Assembly (NCBI GenBank): GCA_026770585.1
Contig: MU646352.1
Span: forward strand, 1,118,136-1,128,791
Origin: Baffinella frigidus
Taxonomy: Eukaryota > Cryptophyceae > Cryptomonadales > Baffinellaceae
DNA length: 10,656 nucleotides
Direction of reading: 5' to 3'
Made by a program: the position numbers and the translations under genes
Shown here: positions 1-6,328 of the stretch, piece by piece
Position numbering within the stretch: position 1 is the first letter of the stretch
Layout of the letters: every line of letters starts with the position of its first letter
Notes under the pieces: generated by a model
Seen by the model: the letters and a program-made list of their open reading frames with translations, nothing else
Database searches by the model: none
What the model was told of the DNA's origin: nothing

Positions 1-9
1 CCCCCAACC

Positions 10-150
10 CCACACTTGGCAGCGGCCGAGTTCCTTTTCCCCCGGATATCCGGGGGAAACGCGGTTAGAATTCCAGGGCAATGGAAAAGTTTCTAGTACA
101 AATGGTTTAGATGGACTGTATCCGTGAAGCCCCCGGTGGCTGCTAAGTGG
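10..150. mobile_element. MITE family 1, copy 1 (about 140 bp, TA-associated)
   Basis: Non-autonomous element seen three times in the window (also 1898-2037 and 2338-2481). Its ends are inverted repeats: left CACTTGGCAGC, right GCTGCTAAGTGG followed by TA. A perfect palindrome, CCCCCGGATATCCGGGGG (extending to 24 bp with flanking TTT/AAA), lies near the left end, and ATGGACTGTATCCGTGAAG near the right end is conserved between copies. No open frame spans it. The TA at the right border suggests Tc1/mariner (Stowaway-like) target choice; this left border has no matching TA. Confidence 0.75.
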
Positions 151-175
151 TAGAGTTGTCACGTGGGTAACGTTC

Positions 176-605
176 CAGGGTGATGAGTACGCACTCGCTG
201 TGCCGTACACGCTTTCAATCATGTACCCCCTACCCCCTACCCCCTACCCCCCTAAGCCGCTCACAGTTCACAGCTTGCCGCACAAGATCTCGATTATGTA
301 CGTTTTGGGTGCAAGGTTTGGGGTTGAGGTTTTCCGGTGTAGGGTGTGGGTTCCAGGGGGTTCAGTACACCCTCGCTAGGCCGTACACACTCTCGGTTAT
401 GTGTTGTGGGGTTCAAGGTTTGGGGTTTAGGATTTCTTGTGCAGGGTGTGGGGTCAAGGGTGTGGGGCTTATGGTTCAGGGTTTAGGGGTTTGGGCATAG
501 ACGTTGGCCTCAGAGTAGATACGCAGACGCGATTGAATCCAGGGGGGTCAGTACGTCATCGTACGGCCTTACACGCTCTCAATCATGTACACCCTAAACC
601 CCACA
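176..605. repeat. Subtelomere-like diverged tandem repeat, about four units
   Basis: Related segments begin near 176, 260, 354 and 540. Shared landmarks are CAGGG followed by a GTAC-containing stretch, a GGCCGTACAC-like block, CTCTCAATCATGTAC or a variant, then a run of CCCC/GGGG-rich telomere-like sequence. Spacings of about 84, 94 and 186 suggest a basic period near 90 bp with one unit lost or too diverged to see. Small open frames run through it but disagree in frame between units, so I do not call a gene. Confidence 0.55.
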
Positions 606-1060
606 CCCTAAATCCCAGAGCCTCACTCGTAAACCCTACACCCTCCACCCGAAACCCCGGATCCTCACTCGATCTCGGCTCGGGAAAACCTGAATCTGAC
701 AACCCCTAAACCCTAAATCCTAAACCCAACCCCAGCTGCAAAAGGAGACCCTGATCTCTAAACCCTAAACCCAAACGCAGCTGCAAAAAGGAGACGGGGA
801 AGGAAGAGGTACAAAAGGCGGTGCACTTTGCGATCCACGTGCGTCCCGAAACTCTAAACCCTAGACCCCAAACCCTGAACCCTGAACCCTAAACCCTCAA
901 CCCTAAACCCTTAACCCTAAACCCTAAACCCTAAACCCTAAACCCTAAACCCTAAACCCTAAACCCTACACCCTTCAACCTAAACCCTCAACCCTCAACC
1001 CTCAACCCTCAACCCTACACCCTAAACCCTACACCCGAAACCCCAAACCTTTAAACCCCG
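590..1060. repeat. Interstitial telomeric repeat array, C-strand (CCCTAAA)
   Basis: Degenerate plant/alveolate-type telomere repeats. The cleanest part, 915-967, holds about 7.5 uninterrupted CCCTAAA units. Around it are variants such as CCCTGAA, CCCTCAA, CCCTACA and CCCGAAA. A non-telomeric insert at about 780-850 breaks the array. The C-strand reads 5' to 3' on plus, the orientation of a left chromosome end. Variant-rich sequence on both sides argues against a live chromosome terminus. Confidence 0.9.
721..795. repeat. 45-bp tandem duplication with CAGCTGCAAAAGGAGAC core
   Basis: Two units begin at 721 and 766. Each starts TAAACCCAA and ends with CAGCTGCAAAAGGAGAC (the second has one extra A). 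They differ at a few positions. The unit mixes telomere-like and unique sequence, so it probably arose by local slippage or unequal exchange. Confidence 0.7.
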
Positions 1061-1086
1061 CACACTCCCGTGAGGGTGGAGCACTA

Positions 1087-1224
1087 CCACCAACCCTCAC
1101 AACGTGGGCAAATCGAAAAAGTCAAAGACACCAAATCCCCTTGGAGGCCGTCGGAATCCGACGGCCTTCAAGGGGATTTTTGGAGCCATTTTTTTCGATT
1201 TGCCCAGACTGTGAGGGTTGGTGG
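1087..1224. mobile_element. MITE family 2, copy 1 (138-bp fold-back with TA duplication)
   Basis: Near-complete inverted repeat. The left end CCACCAACCCTCACA matches the right end TGTGAGGGTTGGTGG. Further in, GGGCAAATCGAAAAA pairs with TTTTTCGATTTGCCC, and the centre is a hairpin built on GGCCGTCGGA/TCCGACGGCC with AAATCCCC/GGGGATTT at its base. TA lies immediately outside both ends (1085-1086 and 1225-1226), as expected of a Tc1/mariner-type duplication. A second copy is at 7697-7835. No coding capacity; transcribed, it would form a long hairpin RNA. Confidence 0.88.
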
Positions 1225-1510
1225 TAGAGTAGGTGGTGCTGCGTCGCTCCTGGCGTGCCTCCAGATTCCCAGCTCAGCCATAGTCAACCGAGTCTCCTCA
1301 AAATGAGGAGGCCGGAACCAGATTCCCATATTTTGCGGTGAAAATTCGTCAACGTTTGGTGTGATAACGATCAGTCAACCCGACTGGGGCAGAGCTAGAC
1401 ACATCTGTGAGGGTGGAGTACTAGAGCGCCGAAGGGGCGGGTGGGGGGTACTAACTACAGAAAGTGGCGAGAGAGGTGGCAGTACAGAGAGTGGAGAGAG
1501 GGAGACGCCG

Positions 1511-1584
1511 TAGGTTTAGGGTTTCGGGGTTAGGGTTCAGGGTTTGGGGTTTGGGGTTTAGGGTTTAGGGTTTAGGGTTTAGGG
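1511..1584. repeat. Interstitial telomeric repeat array, G-strand (TTTAGGG)
   Basis: A TTTAGGG-type array with variants (TTTCGGGG, TTCAGGG, TTTGGGG) on the left and four exact TTTAGGG units at 1557-1584. The G-strand runs 5' to 3' on plus, opposite to the array at 590-1060, so the two arrays point away from each other as the two ends of a linear chromosome would. Confidence 0.9.
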
Positions 1585-1643
1585 AGTGACAGCGCCACGT
1601 TCCTATCGCGTTTCCAGATTCCTTTCTCTGTCTCAGTCTATTT

Positions 1644-1666
1644 GGGCTCGCCAGTATGGTGAGCCC
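1644..1666. other. Short stem-loop
   Basis: GGGCTCGCC and GGTGAGCCC flank a 5-nt loop AGTAT, giving a 9-bp stem with one G-T pair. No coding context or known RNA family recognised. Confidence 0.5.
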
Positions 1667-1897
1667 GGGCTCTTTTCCGCTCCAAAGTTGACGGAGTTGT
1701 ACCAGGAACCCAGCACGTCAACTTGAGAACAGTCGGTCAACCGGAGTGAGGCAGAGCTGGACAGCCTGCCATACAGTGGGCTTGGAAGGAGATTTCAACC
1801 AAAATTCCACTGACATATCGGTAATAAGATGCCTGTGTACCGAGCCATTGTTAGTTGTCACCACGAAACTAAATGGACCGATCTACGAAGCCCACTA

Positions 1898-2037
1898 CCA
1901 CTGAGCAGCGCCCGAGTTCCTTTTCCCCCGGATGTCCGGGGAAAATGCGGTTATAATCCGATGCAAATGGATACGATTCTAGTATAAATTTTTGAGATGG
2001 ACTGTATCCGTGAAGTCCCCGGTGGCTGCTAAGTAGG
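1898..2037. mobile_element. MITE family 1, copy 2
   Basis: Same 140-bp element as 10-150. Left end CCACTGAGCAGC is preceded by TA (1896-1897); right end is GCTGCTAAGTAGG. The internal palindrome is degraded to CCCCCGGATGTCCGGGG, and the conserved block ATGGACTGTATCCGTGAAG is intact. Right-end mutation has removed a clean TA, so this is the more diverged copy. Confidence 0.8.
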
Positions 2038-2337
2038 TGGCGCTCACACGGTGCTCTTGTGTGCAGAATAAGGCGGTGTCGCAAGTGGGACTAGACGTCA
2101 AGGTGGTCGTCAGTGACATCACGTGCGTCCCATCCAAACACAACCCTCCACACAGAAATATCTTCGGACTTCACCCGTATTAGTCCCGCCACCTAGCAGA
2201 TCACATCTCGGGTTTGGCTTGGAATTGCAGCCGTTTCGTACTTTTAGGGCTGAAAACACCGGTATTTGTCCTGGATTTTTTTCAGATGGACTAGTTGTGG
2301 AATATGTTTTATCAGGTGACGCGATGCGTATGGCTTA

Positions 2338-2481
2338 CCATTCACTTAGCAGCGGCCGGGTTCCTTTCCCCCCGGATATCCGGGAGAAACGCGGTTAGAA
2401 TTCCAGGGCAATGGATAAGATTCTGGTACACATAGTTGAAATGGACTGTATCCGTGAAGCCCCCGGTGGCTGCTAAGTGGG
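2338..2481. mobile_element. MITE family 1, copy 3
   Basis: Third copy, very close to copy 1 internally (shared CGCGGTTAGAATTCCAGGGC). Left end CCATTCACTTAGCAGC carries a small insertion relative to CCACTTAGCAGC; right end GCTGCTAAGTGGG is followed by TA (2482-2483), and TA precedes the left end (2336-2337). The inner palindrome reads CCCCCGGATATCCGGG. Confidence 0.8.
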
Positions 2482-2628
2482 TAGCCCCGCGCCGCCCTCC
2501 CCCGCCCCCAAAGTCCGGAGGGAGCGTTGCTCAGTGCGGAATTGAACCCAGCATTGACATTTTTGTCACCAATCTTGTATTTGTTGGATGCTTACAGCAG
2601 CACAGTTGACATATCACACACACGGGGT

Positions 2629-2880
2629 GCAGGTTCCAAGGAAACGCGCTGCAGTCGGGAGAGCCTTTCCGGTAGTACCAAAGATCTCTCTGTCACAAAA
2701 GTCTCTCCGAAACAAAGATCTCTCTGTGGTTGTAACAAAGGTCTCTCGGTGGTAGCACGAAAGGTCTCTCTCTGTAACAAAGTCTCTTCGCAGGCAACAA
2801 AGGTCTCTTCGTAATTTCGTTCTCTCTCCCTGGGCGCAGGTTCCAAGGAAACGCGCTGCAGTCAGGAGAGCCCTTCCGGT
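2629..2880. repeat. Minisatellite framed by a 45-bp direct duplication
   Basis: GCAGGTTCCAAGGAAACGCG begins both 45-bp frames (2629-2673 and 2836-2880), which differ at only two positions by eye. Between them are about seven variable units of 14-23 bp built on AACAAAGGTCTCTCTGTGG. Each unit contains AAAG followed by GTCTCTC, the same junction that ends the exon-like cassettes at 5891-6200. Upstream, 2482-2628 holds nothing I can identify. Confidence 0.75.
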
Positions 2881-3048
2881 GGGTGGAGGCAGGCGCGACC
2901 CTCGAGGTCAAGGGCGAGGTATCCCGCTTCACCCTGACCCCCACCCTCCAACCCCCAATCCTTAACCCTCAACAATCTCTGACCCCCCCGCCAAGCGCGC
3001 CACCCAAGAGCCTCGTTTTTTTTTTATGGCGTCACGAGAGGGACGTTC

Positions 3049-3096
3049 GCCTTGATTGCTACCACCACAGCCGCCATGTATGCACCCCCACAGAGG
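3049..3096 (-). repeat. Dispersed GGxAYMAAV repeat, copy 1
   Basis: Read on minus, this segment contains GGGGGTGCATACATGGCGGC and then a run ending ATCAAGG. It would translate as GGAYMAAVVVAIK. Related copies lie on plus at 5815-5863 and 7248-7292. Similarity extends over about 45 bp. Whether it is a coding exon, a transposon end or a simple dispersed repeat cannot be settled here. Confidence 0.5.
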
Positions 3097-3256
3097 CTGC
3101 TCCTCTCTAGAGGTCTCTCTCTCTGTCTCGCCATGGGCGTCAGACACTGCGTTTCTTGCGCGCTCGTTGCTGCCCCGCCCGTCTGGTGTCTGTTCCTGCC
3201 ACTCGAAGCTGACCGTGGCCTTTTCTTAAATGTTGGTTGTACGCTCGCGTCCAGGA

Positions 3257-3340
3257 TTCGTACGGGGCTGGTCACGTTTCCCACGCTTACGCCGTGTGTA
3301 ACGTGACCAATTCCCGTACAAAACCTCTGAAAGAGGTTTT
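3257..3340. other. Inverted repeat followed by a perfect hairpin
   Basis: Arms 3257-3278 and 3300-3321 match at about 18 of 22 positions, with a perfect 9-bp core GGTCACGTT/AACGTGACC. Directly after, AAAACCTCT and AGAGGTTTT form a 9-bp stem with a 3-nt loop (3320-3340). Neither structure has the target duplication needed to call a transposon. Confidence 0.6.
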
Positions 3341-3431
3341 ATGGTGTTCCTCAAGGCTTGACTCAACTGAGGAGGATCGTGTGTGGCAGATTGACACGAC
3401 GAAGCCCGCGCCTCCCCCGCCCCCGCCGTCA

Positions 3432-3541
3432 GGCTGCTGCACCGTGCAGTAGATGTGAGGACATACTCTTTGCCCCGAGTTCAGTCTACCTAACGGCCCG
3501 AGGCGGGCTCGTCCTGGACGGCTGCTGCACCGTGGAGTAGA
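3432..3541. repeat. 22-bp direct repeat, spacing 88 bp
   Basis: GGCTGCTGCACCGTG followed by SAGTAGA occurs at 3432-3453 and 3520-3541 with one difference. The nearby block CCCGAGGCGGGCTCGTCC (about 3497) recurs with a change at about 4811. I see no gene in 3097-3569; the short open frames there run through low-complexity CCCCG sequence. Confidence 0.6.
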
Positions 3542-3675
3542 GGGCAACGTGCGTTTATTATTAGCAGTACAGGGGTACCTCGCTCATAAGAAATCGCAGC
3601 CCCCCTAGGACCATCGCAGGGCCGTAGGCATACAGGGCTTAATCGATTAGAAGATCACACACTTTTTTGCGGTGG

Positions 3676-3780
3676 GTGTGTGACCTTGAATAATTAAGGT
3701 CCGCATCAAGTGTGGTGTGGTGTGGGACCTTGAATAACTAAGGTCCACAGAAGTGTGGTGTGGTCTGGGACCTTAAATAT
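3676..3780. repeat. Left cluster of AAGGTCC hairpin units
   Basis: Three units of about 41 bp: a TGTGGTGTGG leader, then an imperfect palindrome GACCTTGAATAAYTAAGGTC. The third is cut short at ATATCCC. A matching cluster lies at 4352-4475 near the opposite end of the element, suggesting subterminal binding sites, although binding itself is inference. Confidence 0.7.
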
Positions 3781-3782
3781 CC

Positions 3783-3993
3783 CTTAAGTGCCTGCGACGT
3801 CCTGAGACGTCAAAAGGCTCAAATGTCAACTTTGGTCTGTAGTAAAGATGTCAAGATTTCATCGCAGCTCGATTTTTTTAGCAGAATCTTAAGTGCCTGC
3901 GACGTCCTGAGACGTCAAAAGGCTCAAATGTCAACTTTGGCCTGTAGTAAAGATGTCAAGATTTCATCGCAGCTCGATTTTTTTTAGCAGAAT
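3783..3993. repeat. 105-bp tandem duplication inside the 997-bp element
   Basis: Units 3783-3887 and 3888-3993 both start CTTAAGTGCCTGCGACGTCC and end AGCAGAAT. By eye they differ at one base (GGTCTG versus GGCCTG) and by one T in a T-run, so the duplication is recent. Each unit contains GACGTC-CTGA-GACGTC, a small palindrome pair. The unit also yields a repeated peptide, but frame use there is no better than chance. Confidence 0.9.
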
Positions 3994-4092
3994 CTGGAGC
4001 GGACGGCCAAATCTCGAGGATCTGCACTTTCAGATTTGAAAAAAGATGAAATTTAGAGGTCAAATTCCAGGAAACCTTCAACCTGACAATTC

Positions 4093-4120
4093 AAATTACT
4101 ACACGTTTGTGTAGTAATTT
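4093..4120. other. Perfect 12-bp stem-loop
   Basis: AAATTACTACAC and GTGTAGTAATTT flank a GTTT loop, with no mismatch. It sits near the middle of the 997-bp element and may be a secondary-structure determinant or an older fold-back insertion. Confidence 0.7.
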
Positions 4121-4351
4121 TCATTGAAACAAAAGGCATCCAGGACTGTCTCTTCAGATGAGGGATACACCTTAATTTTTTAGTCGAAAAAAGTGCTTTT
4201 TCATTTTTTTTGGTCGAAAAGTGCCTTTTCCAGCACTTTTTCGGCCTTTTGCGAACCGGAAATTGGGAAATGTAGGCCCGTTTCGACCCGAAAATTCACC
4301 AGCTCCATTCTCCGGGGGGGTAAGCACTCAAAAGACCAATTGTTTTTCACT

Positions 4352-4475
4352 GTGTTAAGGTCCGCATTTTTTGTGGTGTGGTGTGGGGCCTTAAATAATT
4401 AAGGTCCACAGAAGTGTGGTGTGGTGTGGGACCTTAAACAATTAAGGTCCACATCTCAGTTGACGGTGTGTGACC
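4352..4475. repeat. Right cluster of AAGGTCC hairpin units
   Basis: Two full units (TGTGGTGTGGTGTG leader, then GGSCCTTAAAYAATTAAGGTCC) are preceded by a half unit, TTAAGGTCCGCAT, and followed by a degraded GGTGTGTGACC. This mirrors the cluster at 3676-3780 at the other end of the same element. Confidence 0.7.
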
Positions 4476-4550
4476 TTCTATTGTGTGACCGTATGCTCGA
4501 GTAAGCCCTGTAGTCCTACTGTAGGGTCCTAGAGGGGTGCGGTTTCTTAC

Positions 4551-4598
4551 GAGCGAGGTACCCCTGTAGCGGCTGCATCCTACAGGGGTACCTCGCTC
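4551..4598. repeat. 19-bp perfect inverted repeat with 10-bp spacer at a transposon-transposon junction
   Basis: GAGCGAGGTACCCCTGTAG (4551-4569) and its exact complement (4580-4598) meet across CGGCTGCATC. The arms are the right end of the 997-bp element and the left end of the following MITE. Confidence 0.9.
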
Positions 4599-4686
4599 AT
4601 GAGGAGCCCCTCCCCCCCCTAGGAGCACCGTAGGGCCATATGTATGTCCTAGGAGTGTGCGCCTCCTTATGGGTGAGGCACACCTG
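4583..4686. mobile_element. 104-bp palindromic MITE, CAGGGGTACC family
   Basis: Left end CAGGGGTACCTCGCTCATGA pairs with the right end GGGTGAGGCACACCTG with several mismatches; inner arms around CCTAGGAG/GTCCTAGGAG also pair. TA flanks both sides (4581-4582 and 4687-4688). It is a compact relative of the adjacent 997-bp element, lacking the central kilobase. Confidence 0.78.
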
Positions 4687-5194
4687 TAGACGAGCGAGCG
4701 ACGGGGTGCGAGATTTTAGAGGGATGCTGTTGTGAGTGGGAAGCGGGAGTGCACCACATTTGAATACCCGTACTGTATTTCACACGAGCATGACTTCTCA
4801 TCCCGCTCCCGCCCGAGGCGGGCCCGTCCAGGACGCCGTCCTCACACCACACTCGGAGTGGTGCACCGATTGTCGAGGTCTGAGGTCTAATTATGTGTAA
4901 GTGTGGCGGAGTCATCGGGACAGTAACAGGCCGTACAGTGGTGGAAGGTGCATGTAAGAATACACGTACACGAGTCGTGAAAATCAAGCGGCCAAACGAA
5001 CGTCTTGAGACCCCGCTTAGGAGGAGAGAGGCCGCGCAGGCCCAGGCCCGCCACACAAGCGAGATCAAAGATACCCTCACACAGTAGCGTCCATTCATAC
5101 TCCTTCAATCACTAAAGTTAACCACCCACCAGCGCTTCACGCGTCGTCACCACGAGGCTCCAACCACGGACCTCATGCGATCGGTCTACATATA
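4687..5194. other. Stretch with only weak coding candidates
   Basis: Plus 4893-5087 opens a 64-codon frame starting MCKCGGVIGTVTG and ending in a basic, Ala/Gln/Arg-rich tail. Minus 5098-4667 opens 143 codons over the same DNA, the longest uninterrupted frame in the window, with a hydrophobic stretch near its N-terminus. They overlap on opposite strands, so at most one is likely real. I recognise no family for either, and no splice or promoter context separates them. The region also repeats CCCGAGGCGGGC from 3497 and contains GTGCACCAC/GTGGTGCAC inverted motifs. Confidence 0.3.
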
Positions 5195-5284
5195 CAGGGG
5201 TACCTCTCTCATAAGAAACCGCCCCCCCCTAGGACCCTACAGTAGGCCCATGCCTAGGGTCCTACGGTGGTCCTAGGGGGGGGA
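5195..5284. mobile_element. Truncated CAGGGGTACC-family MITE
   Basis: Left end CAGGGGTACCTCTCTCATAA is preceded by TA. The inner arms CCCCCCCCTAGGACC and GGTCCTAGGGGGGGG pair around a GCCCATGCC centre, but the expected right terminus (GTTTCTTATGAGCGAGG then CCCCTG) is missing, the sequence diverging after 5284. Confidence 0.75.
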
Positions 5285-5378
5285 CATTTAGATGTTCTGC
5301 GTACTGGAGCGTGTGTACGGAGTCCTGATCTCAATCTATTGAATGCGGCGCCCAGAATAATTGGGGCAGAGCTGAAAC

Positions 5379-5603
5379 GTGCATTTAATTCCGAACAAGA
5401 CAGAATCTGTCCCGCTTCTTAAGGCTTCCAACGCTGAAGATAAGGGTGTATATGCTATTTTAGTCATAAATGATGCTATCTTACGCCTTTGTATGTGGGC
5501 AGATTCTGGTATGTTCCTAGATGATATTCGCTTGCTTGACCTCTCCCTTCGCCCTGCTCAGACAGCGCCTGCCCACACCAGGCTATCTATGCGAACAGAA
5601 TAA
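5379..5603 (+). CDS. Unrecognised short open frame (74 codons), doubtful
   Basis: Starts at ATG 5379 and ends at TAA. It reads LLKASNAEDKGVYAIL, then DAILRLCMWADSGM and DDIRLLDLSLRP. Codons end mostly in T or A up to about 5540, unlike the GC-rich surroundings, which hints at a fragment of something once coding, but I cannot name a family. Its last part, AHTRLSMRTE, is repeated in inverted orientation at 5714-5745. The end is probably a chance extension into repeat DNA. A decayed retroelement fragment is one possibility. No promoter or splice evidence decides the start. Confidence 0.25.
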   Translation: MHLIPNKTESVPLLKASNAEDKGVYAILVINDAILRLCMWADSGMFLDDIRLLDLSLRPAQTAPAHTRLSMRTE

Positions 5604-5745
5604 AAGGACATTTTTTAACAACGTGGGGAAAGCTACACGGAAAGCGTGTAGGTACGTGACCAATTGCTGACTTTTGGCGCGTTTCCTGGGCAATAATCCA
5701 ATAATTGATTTATGAATCTGTTCGCATGGATAGCCTCGTGTGGGC
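5571..5745. repeat. Inverted duplication with about 31-bp arms
   Basis: GCCCACACCAGGCTATCTAT (5571 onward) matches the complement of 5714-5745 at about 28 of 31 positions. Both arms can be read as AHTRLSMRT followed by E or D. A perfect 7-bp stem-loop (CTACACG/CGTGTAG, 5633-5651) lies between. Outside the right arm, the minus strand shows a polypyrimidine tract and TAGCAG directly upstream of the arm, resembling a splice acceptor. Confidence 0.65.
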
Positions 5746-5814
5746 GTCCCCTCTCCTGCTAGAGAAAGAGATGGAGAGACCCCACACCCCAAACCCCATA
5801 GAGCTCAGACACCG

Positions 5815-5863
5815 CCCCGGTGGGTCTGCATACATGGCGGCCGTATTTGGAATTAATAAAAGA
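5815..5863 (+). repeat. Dispersed GGxAYMAAV repeat, copy 2
   Basis: GGTGGGTCTGCATACATGGC and the following GGCCGTATTTGGAATTAAT resemble 3096-3049 (minus) and 7248-7292. It translates as GGSAYMAAVFGINK. It lies immediately before the first polypyrimidine tract of the cassette array. Confidence 0.5.
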
Positions 5864-5865
5864 CT

Positions 5866-6210
5866 CTGCCTCTCTCCCTCTTTCTTGCAGAAGAAGGTTT
5901 GGTATTCACAAAGGTCTCCCCCTCTCTCTCTCGCTTGCAGGAGAAGGGTTGGTGTTGCATGCACTCACAGAGGTCTCTCGCTCTCTCGCTCTAGCGTCAT
6001 CAACGTGATGCGTCCAGAGAGGGCTCGAACGTGAAGGTTGCACGGCTGAAGAGAGTCCCTCTCTCCCTAGCAGGACAACCCTTCGTATTACAGTCGTATT
6101 ACAGGTATTAACCCTTCGTATTTACATGCCTCTCTCTCTCTAGCAGGACAAGGTACTGGTGGACCCGATAATAAAGGTCTCCCCCGCTCTCTCTCTAGCA
6201 GGAGAAGGGT
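5866..6210 (+). repeat. Array of exon-like cassettes (polypyrimidine-AGCAG-GAVAAGG-...-GT)
   Basis: At least five cassettes precede the recognisable J-domain exon at 6329. After CT-rich tracts, acceptor-like CAG ends fall at 5890, 5940, 6073, 6146 and 6201. Four are followed by AAGAAGG, GAGAAGGG, GACAAGG or GAGAAGGG; the one at 6073 has GACAACCC. Three end at donor-like junctions before GTCTCYC: 5891-5913, 5941-5972 and 6147-6176. The last is exactly 10 codons, DKVLVDPIIK, similar to the start of the helix I exon at 6329. The others lack J-domain hallmarks. I read the array as diverged duplicates of one exon plus its upstream intron end, though a plain repeat expansion is possible. Confidence 0.5.
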
Positions 6211-6323
6211 TGGTATGACATGCATCTCTCTCTCTCTCTCCCTCTCTATCTCTCTCTCTCTCTCCCCCTCTCTATCTCTCTCTCTCTCTTTCTCCCTCTC
6301 TATCTCTCTCCATCTCTCTCTCT
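6211..6323. repeat. CT-rich compound microsatellite
   Basis: Nearly pure CT dinucleotides with ATCT and CCCT interruptions, directly abutting TAGCAG and the exon at 6329. It could serve as a very long polypyrimidine tract. Confidence 0.9.
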
Positions 6324-6328
6324 AGCAG

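Larger units (their letters stand above)
1374..1765. repeat. Diverged direct repeat (GTCAACC...GCAGAGCTRGACA)
   Basis: A stretch of about 30 bp at 1374-1403 recurs at 1736-1765. Both contain GTCAACC, then GGCAGAGCT and GACA with a few substitutions. GGGGCAGAGCTG near 5362 echoes the core. The sequence between the copies holds the TTTAGGG array and the hairpin at 1644-1666. No gene is evident in 1230-1890. Confidence 0.45.
3570..4566. mobile_element. 997-bp non-autonomous DNA transposon with CAGGGGTACC terminal inverted repeats
   Basis: Left end CAGGGGTACCTCGCTC and right end GAGCGAGGTACCCCTG are inverted copies; similarity continues inward through CTAGGACC, TACAGGGCTTA and GTCACACA-type blocks for roughly 120 bp. 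TA sits outside both ends (3568-3569 and 4567-4568). Inside, symmetrically placed clusters of hairpin units (GGACCTTGAATAATTAAGGTCC-like, after TGTGGTGTGGTGTG) lie near both ends, with a recent 105-bp tandem duplication at 3783-3993, a perfect hairpin at 4093-4120 and an AGTGC/GCACT inverted region at 4183-4250. No transposase is visible, so it would need one in trans. An 8-bp hAT-like duplication was considered, but TA is the duplication shared with related copies. Confidence 0.8.

Noticed and set aside
915-967. A true chromosome end
   Set aside because: The array is short, has variant repeats and unique DNA on both sides, and continues into thousands of bases of other sequence.
2674-2835. 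CRISPR-like array
   Set aside because: Units are of uneven length with variable repeats and no constant spacers; the setting is eukaryotic.
3320-3340. Bacterial intrinsic terminator
   Set aside because: The stem is followed by ATGG rather than a T-run, and there is no bacterial gene upstream.
3570-4566. hAT-type 8-bp target duplication for the 997-bp element (TAGCAGTA versus TAGCGGCT)
   Set aside because: Only five of eight positions match, and the neighbouring copy shows no 8-bp match, while TA borders both ends of these two copies. The CAGGGG start does resemble hAT ends, so this was weighed.
5705-6034. 109-codon plus-strand frame with PGGSAYMAAV
   Set aside because: As a whole it crosses a repeat copy, CT tracts and acceptor-like sites; only the short repeated peptide is notable and is reported separately.
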